Source of the DNA: an uncultured Frankineae bacterium
Lineage (GTDB): Bacteria; Actinomycetota; Actinomycetes; Mycobacteriales; SCTD01
Assembly: GCA_902805805.1 (NCBI GenBank)
Contig: CADCUE010000082.1
Location: 1-13,646, forward strand
DNA length: 13,646 nt
Reading direction: 5' to 3'
This document shows, in pieces, positions 8,063 to 13,646 of the stretch. A program made the position numbers and the translations under genes. A model generated the notes under the pieces. That model had not been told where the DNA came from, did no database searches, and worked only from the letters and a program-made list of their open reading frames with translations. Positions within the stretch are counted from its first letter, which is position 1, and the number at the start of each line of letters is the position of its first letter.

Positions 8063-8434
8063 TCAGGGCAGCGGCAGCCACGGCGACAGGTCGGCCCGGT
8101 CGCCCCACGTGCGCACCCGGCCGTCCGCGACCGCGTCCGGCCAGGACAGCCGGCCGGTGCACAGCTGCACGAAGGCGACCGGATCGGCCTCCACGACGTT
8201 CGGCGGCGTGCCCCGCGTGTGCCGCGGGCCCTCGACGCACTGCACCGCGGCGTACGGCGGGACGCGCGCCTCGACGTGGCGCCCCGGCGCGGTCGCTGCC
8301 AGCCGCTCGGCGAGCGCCCGCACCGCGAGCGCCAGCGCCGGCCGGGCCGGTGCCCGCCCGTCGGCGGCGGCCGCCAGCACCTGCGTCACCGCGGCCTGCA
8401 CCTCGACGGGGTCGCGACGGCGCGGGGGCGGCAC
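8063..8434 (-). CDS. Sterol carrier (SCP2)-like small protein
   Basis: A 123-residue protein. Residues 52-123 carry a conserved actinobacterial block (RVPPYAAVQCVEGPRHTRG, then TPPNVVEADP, then GDRADLSPWLPL) that I recognise as the C-terminal part of proteins annotated as sterol carrier family. Those in Streptomyces are longer and have an N-terminal maleylpyruvate isomerase-like domain; this one has only about 50 Ala-rich residues before the block, so it is the short form, as I recall for the gene next to mycobacterial purF. Lipid binding is a family label, not shown here. The start is GTG with no clear ribosome site, 35 nt after purL, suggesting co-transcription. Why it keeps company with purine genes is unknown. 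Confidence 0.75.
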   Translation of the reverse strand: MPPPRRRDPVEVQAAVTQVLAAAADGRAPARPALALAVRALAERLAATAPGRHVEARVPPYAAVQCVEGPRHTRGTPPNVVEADPVAFVQLCTGRLSWPDAVADGRVRTWGDRADLSPWLPLP

Positions 8435-8469
8435 GGGACGAGGCTACGGCCGCGTCCCGTGCCGCAGGC

Positions 8470-10796
<2,327 letters not shown>

Positions 10797-10800
<4 letters not shown>

Positions 10801-11474
10801 GCCGCCACCAGCGCGGTGAGGACGCTGGCGAAGAAGCCGAGCCCGTCGGTGCCGGGACCGGTCAGGTCCTCCACGGCGTGCTCGGGGTGCGGCATGATCC
10901 CGACGACGTTGCCCGCCGCGTTGCGGACGCCGGCGATGGCGCGGGCGCTGCCGTTGGGGTTGCTGCCGAGGTAGCGGGCGACGACACGCCCCTCCCCCTC
11001 GAGCTCGTCGAGCACCCGCTCGCCGGCGACGTAGTTGCCCTCGCCGTTCTTGACCGGGACGACGATCTCCTGACCGGGCGCGAAGCTGCTCGTCCAGACC
11101 GAGTCGGTGCTGTCGATGCGCAGCCGCTGGTCCCGGTTGACGAAGTGCAGATGGGCGTTGCGGGTGAGCGCACCCGGCAGCAGACCGGACTCGCACAGCA
11201 CCTGGAAGCCGTTGCAGATCCCGAGGACCGGCAGCCCGCGTCCGGCCTGCTCCACGACGCTCGTCATGGCCGGCGCGAAGCGCGCGAGCGCACCCGCCCG
11301 CAGGTAGTCGCCGTAGGAGAAGCCGCCGGGCAGGACGACCGCGTCGACGCCGTGCAGGTCGGCGTCGGCGTGCCACAGCGCGACCGGCGTGGCACCCGCC
11401 AGGCGCACCGCCCGCTGCGCGTCACGGTCGTCGAGACTGCCGGGGAAGGTCACCACACCGATGCGGGCTGTCAC
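10797..11474 (-). CDS. purQ: Phosphoribosylformylglycinamidine synthase, PurQ glutaminase subunit
   Basis: A 225-residue class I glutamine amidotransferase that hydrolyses glutamine and passes ammonia to PurL. The triad is Cys87 in GICNGFQ (85-91), His196 and Glu198 in MPHPEH (194-199). [12 protein letters not shown] (7-18) and [14 protein letters not shown] (48-61) are typical of PurQ. The start is GTG and no strong ribosome site is seen, so expression may depend on translation of the gene before it. That gene, 30 nt upstream, is not purS as usual but an RsbW-like ATPase. Confidence 0.97.
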
Positions 11475-11504
11475 GCGGGCCAGCGTAGTGGCGCGGGCGG
11501 GACG

Positions 11505-12008
11505 TCAGACCGGCTCGGGCTTGTCCTCGAAGCGCTCGTCGTCCGACCAGGGCCCGTGCGCAGGGTCCGGCTGCTCCTCGGTGAGCCGCTGGATGACCGA
11601 GCCGTCCGACCAGGTCAGCTGCTTCTCCAGGTGGACGACGGTGCCGACCTGCGGACGGCTGGTGAAGGTCACCTTGTCCACGAGCGCGCGGATCAGCTGG
11701 ATGCCGCGTCCGTCCTCGGCGGAGGGCTCGGCGGCCGTCAGGCCCTTGGTCTCGCTGTCGAAACCGCCGCCGCGGTCGATGACCTCGATGACGCAGATCG
11801 TCCCGTCGATGCCGGCGGACACCTCGTACTCGTCGGTGTCCGCGGCGTGGTCGAGCACGTTGGTGCAGGCCTCGGTGAGGGCCAGCTCGATGTCGGCCAC
11901 CACGGTCTCGTCGACGCCGAGCACGTCCAGCGAGCGGGCCAGGACGCGGCGCGCCACCGGGACGGAGTACTCGTCGCGGGGCAGGGCCAGCGTCAGCTTG
12001 AGCTCCAC
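11505..12008 (-). CDS. RsbW-like ATP-binding protein (GHKL/HATPase fold)
   Basis: A 167-residue protein of the anti-sigma-factor serine kinase type. It has the N-box ELALTEACTN (41-50) with Asn50, the G1 box DRGGGFD (78-84) and the G2 box EDGRGIQLIRALVD (98-111); VGTVVHLEKQ (121-130) is the last strand of the fold. Known relatives bind a sigma factor or phosphorylate an anti-anti-sigma partner on serine. Residues 131-167 form an acidic, Pro-rich tail not needed for the fold. The GTG start lies 7 nt after the purS stop with no ribosome site between, so translation is probably coupled to purS; purQ follows after 30 nt. No sigma factor or STAS-domain partner is in the window. The fold is clear, but its partner and any link to purine synthesis are unknown. 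Confidence 0.88.
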   Translation of the reverse strand: MELKLTLALPRDEYSVPVARRVLARSLDVLGVDETVVADIELALTEACTNVLDHAADTDEYEVSAGIDGTICVIEVIDRGGGFDSETKGLTAAEPSAEDGRGIQLIRALVDKVTFTSRPQVGTVVHLEKQLTWSDGSVIQRLTEEQPDPAHGPWSDDERFEDKPEPV

Positions 12009-12015
12009 GGCAGGG

Positions 12016-12264
12016 TCAGCCGAGCCGCACGGAGAAGTCCTCGATCACCGGGTTGGCGAGCAGGACCTCGGCCATCCGAGTCCCCTCCGCCAGCGCGGAG
12101 TCCTCGTCGTCGGCCTCGACGGTGATCTCCACGTGCTTGCCGATCCGCAGCCCCTGCACCGGCGACAGGCCCAGGGACGGCAGGGCGTTGACGACCGCCT
12201 GCCCCGCCGGATCGAGGATCTCCGGCTTGAGCATCACGTCGACGACCACCTCGTACGCGGGCAT
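12016..12264 (-). CDS. purS: Phosphoribosylformylglycinamidine synthase, PurS subunit
   Basis: An 82-residue protein that assembles PurQ and PurL into the active FGAM synthase. It has the usual small PurS layout: AYEVVVDVMLKPEILDPAG (3-21), LGLSPVQGLRIGKHVEI (31-47) and the C-terminal NPVIEDFSV (71-79). Length is standard. The ATG lies 29 nt after the purC stop with no clear ribosome site. Next comes the RsbW-like ATPase instead of purQ. Confidence 0.96.
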   Translation of the reverse strand: MPAYEVVVDVMLKPEILDPAGQAVVNALPSLGLSPVQGLRIGKHVEITVEADDEDSALAEGTRMAEVLLANPVIEDFSVRLG

Positions 12265-12293
12265 GGGTGCAGGGTAGCCGGGACGGGTGCGGC

Positions 12294-13190
12294 TCAGTGC
12301 TCGCGCAACCAGCTGTCGAAGCTGCTGCCCGTGAGCCGCTCGTACGCCTCGACGTACTTGGCGCGGGTGCGCTCGACGACGTCGTCCGGCAGCTCCGGTC
12401 CGGGGGCCGTCCGATCCCAGCCGCTGGCGTCCAGCCAGTCGCGGACGTACTGCTTGTCGAACGACGGCTGAGGGCGGCCCGGCCGCCACCCGTCGGCGGG
12501 CCAGAAGCGCGACGAGTCGGGCGTCAGCACCTCGTCGCCGAGGGTGAGGACCCCACCGCGGTCGTGGCCGAGCTCGAGCTTGGTGTCGGCCAGCAGGATC
12601 CCGCGCTCGCCGGCGAGCGACGCCCCCCGCCCGTAGACGGCGAGGGTGAGCCGGCGGAGCTCCGCCGCGAGCTCGGGGCCGACCGTCTGCTCGACCTCGG
12701 CGTAGGGCACGTTCTCGTCGTGGTCCCCGACCGCGGCCTTGGTGGCGGGGGTGAAGACCGGTGCGGGCAGCCGGCTGCCGTCCTCGAGCCCGGGCGGCAG
12801 GGGCTCGCCGCAGATGCCGCCGCTCGTCCGGTAGTCGGCCAGACCGGAGCCGGTGAGGTAGCCCCGGGCGACGCACTCGACCGGGACCATGTCGAGGCGA
12901 CGGCACAGCATCGCCCGGCCGCGCAGCTGCGCGGCGTGCGGCTGCAGCACCGCAGGCAGCTCGCTCGTGCGGGCGGTGACCAGGTGGTTCGGCAGCAGGT
13001 CGGCGAGCTGCTCGAACCACCACACCGACAGCCCGGTGAGCACGGCGCCCTTGTCCGGCACCGCGGTCGGGAGGACCACGTCGTACGCGCTGAGGCGGTC
13101 GCTGGCGACGAGGAGCAGGTGGTCGTCGTCGACCTCGTGGAGGTCGCGGACCTTGCCGCGTGCGAGCAGCGGGAGCGGGAGAGCGGTCAC
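12294..13190 (-). CDS. purC: Phosphoribosylaminoimidazole-succinocarboxamide synthase
   Basis: A 298-residue enzyme joining CAIR and aspartate with ATP to make SAICAR. Motifs are GKVRDL (12-17, nucleotide binding), SDRLSAYDV (30-38), VPVECVARGYLTGSG (102-116) and DTKLELG. Its length matches the long, yeast-like form common in actinobacteria. It is the first gene of the minus-strand purine block within the window. The GTG start at 13190 is the natural family N-terminus, but no strong ribosome site or -10 is seen upstream. The 198-nt gap to the divergent M28 peptidase must hold its promoter if it is the first gene of the transcript. Confidence 0.96.
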   Translation of the reverse strand: MTALPLPLLARGKVRDLHEVDDDHLLLVASDRLSAYDVVLPTAVPDKGAVLTGLSVWWFEQLADLLPNHLVTARTSELPAVLQPHAAQLRGRAMLCRRLDMVPVECVARGYLTGSGLADYRTSGGICGEPLPPGLEDGSRLPAPVFTPATKAAVGDHDENVPYAEVEQTVGPELAAELRRLTLAVYGRGASLAGERGILLADTKLELGHDRGGVLTLGDEVLTPDSSRFWPADGWRPGRPQPSFDKQYVRDWLDASGWDRTAPGPELPDDVVERTRAKYVEAYERLTGSSFDSWLREH

Positions 13191-13292
13191 CCGGCCAGTC
13201 TGTCAGCGCTGCCCGTGGACGGACCTCCGCTGCCGGTCGGCCGCAGGACGACGGCACTTGAAGTTGCACTGGTGCTGCAGGTCTGCGGGGGC

Positions 13293-13298
13293 TAGGGT
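13293..13298 (+). promoter_or_regulatory. Candidate -10 element for the M28 peptidase gene
   Basis: TAGGGT matches the actinobacterial -10 pattern and lies 91 nt before the peptidase start. It is embedded in GGCTAGGGTCC (13290-13300), identical to the candidate chrA -10 region. No standard -35 box is seen at 16-19 nt; TTGCAC at 13264-13269 is 23 nt away, which is too far. Transcription from here would give a leader of about 80-85 nt. Confidence 0.45.
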
Positions 13299-13322
13299 CC
13301 GCACCCGTGTGATCCACAGCAC

Positions 13323-13348
13323 ACCCGGTCACCTCCCGGTGACCGGGT
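13323..13348 (+). other. Terminator-like hairpin in the peptidase leader
   Basis: ACCCGGTCAC (13323-13332), a 6-nt loop, and GTGACCGGGT (13339-13348) form a perfect 10-bp stem, followed by CTTTCG. It sits between the candidate -10 and the start codon, so it could act as an attenuator or a 5' stabiliser. A weaker upstream pairing, GTGTG (13307-13311) with CACAC (13320-13324), shares two bases with it. Confidence 0.55.
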
Positions 13349-13353
13349 CTTTC

Positions 13354-13371
13354 GCGGCCTCATCCGGCCGC
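13354..13371 (+). other. Second hairpin in the peptidase leader
   Basis: GCGGCC (13354-13359), a 6-nt loop, and GGCCGC (13366-13371) form a 6-bp GC-only stem, six bases after the larger hairpin and shortly before the GAAGGA ribosome site. Confidence 0.35.
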
Positions 13372-13388
13372 CGGACCGAAGGACCTGC

Positions 13389-13646
13389 ATGAGAAGCGCC
13401 CACCGACGGCCCCTGCTGGCCGCCTCGACGGCGGCTGCGGCTGCCGCCGCTCTGCTCACCCCCGCCACCCCGGCTCTGGCCGGAAGCGCCACGTCCGACC
13501 AGCTCATCACGCAGGGCTTCCGCAAGGCCGTCACCGTGTCGGGCATCCAGGAGCACCTGCGGGCCTTCCAGTCGCACTCGGACACCGGCGGCGGCAACCG
13601 GGTCGCGGGGGGCGCCGGCTTCGGGAAGAGCGTCGAGTACGTCGCC
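13389..13646 (+). CDS. Secreted M28-type aminopeptidase, N-terminal part
   Basis: The first 86 residues of a plus-strand gene that continues beyond the window. A clear signal peptide is present: a basic start (MRSAHRR), an Ala/Leu core, and an ALA site with probable cleavage after Ala31. The mature part reads VSGIQEHLRAFQSHSD then GGGNRVAGGAGFGKSVEYVA (67-86). This resembles the start of secreted zinc aminopeptidases of family M28, where GNRxAGTPGY followed by a hydrophobic helix is typical. The metal ligands lie outside the window, so the family call is tentative and other exported hydrolases remain possible. The ATG has GAAGGA 6 nt upstream. The gene is divergent from purC and has a structured leader. 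Confidence 0.7.
   Translation, partial: MRSAHRRPLLAASTAAAAAAALLTPATPALAGSATSDQLITQGFRKAVTVSGIQEHLRAFQSHSDTGGGNRVAGGAGFGKSVEYVA

Noticed and set aside
13300..13388. c-di-AMP riboswitch before the secreted peptidase
   Set aside because: Such riboswitches precede cell-wall enzymes in actinobacteria, but I see none of their conserved core segments and the leader is too short.

Overview
The window reads as ordinary chromosome of a high-GC actinobacterium. Third codon positions are almost all G or C, GTG start codons are very common (8 of the 13 genes with a visible start), and it carries actinobacterial marker genes: BldC, a DUF3073 protein, a valine dehydrogenase-type enzyme, and a purine operon with separate purS, purQ and short purL. 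From memory, the order bldC - unknown gene - vdh - DUF3073 - purM - purF, then purL/purQ/purS/purC, matches the Streptomyces SCO4091-SCO4071 neighbourhood. A mycobacterial counterpart links purF-purM with a DUF3073 gene. I cannot name the genus.

Layout. Positions 1-72 are the last 23 codons of an unidentified plus-strand gene. Facing it on the minus strand are a chromate-type transporter (chrA), the developmental regulator bldC and a conserved gene of unknown function. Divergent from that gene, on the plus strand, are vdh and a small DUF3073 protein. A strong hairpin terminator at 4528-4551 separates them from a long minus-strand block that runs (in transcription order) purC, purS, an RsbW-like ATPase, purQ, purL, an SCP2-like small protein, a hemerythrin-like protein, purF, purM. 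At the right edge, divergent from purC, begins a secreted M28-type peptidase, cut off by the window.

Function. PurF makes phosphoribosylamine, the PurS/PurQ/PurL complex makes FGAM, PurM closes the imidazole ring and PurC makes SAICAR, so the block covers several consecutive steps towards IMP. purF/purM and purQ/purL overlap by 4 nt and the purC-purS-ATPase-purQ genes are 7-30 nt apart, so they are probably co-transcribed.

The most unusual points are (1) a GHKL/RsbW-type ATPase gene wedged between purS and purQ, whose products form one complex; (2) a hemerythrin-like, probably metal-binding protein directly upstream of an Fe-S cluster-type PurF; and (3) stable hairpins in the leaders of bldC, DUF3073 and the M28 peptidase. 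No RNA genes, mobile elements, CRISPR arrays or origins were seen, and no gene-free stretch exceeds about 200 nt. I found no clear evidence of a wholly new system.
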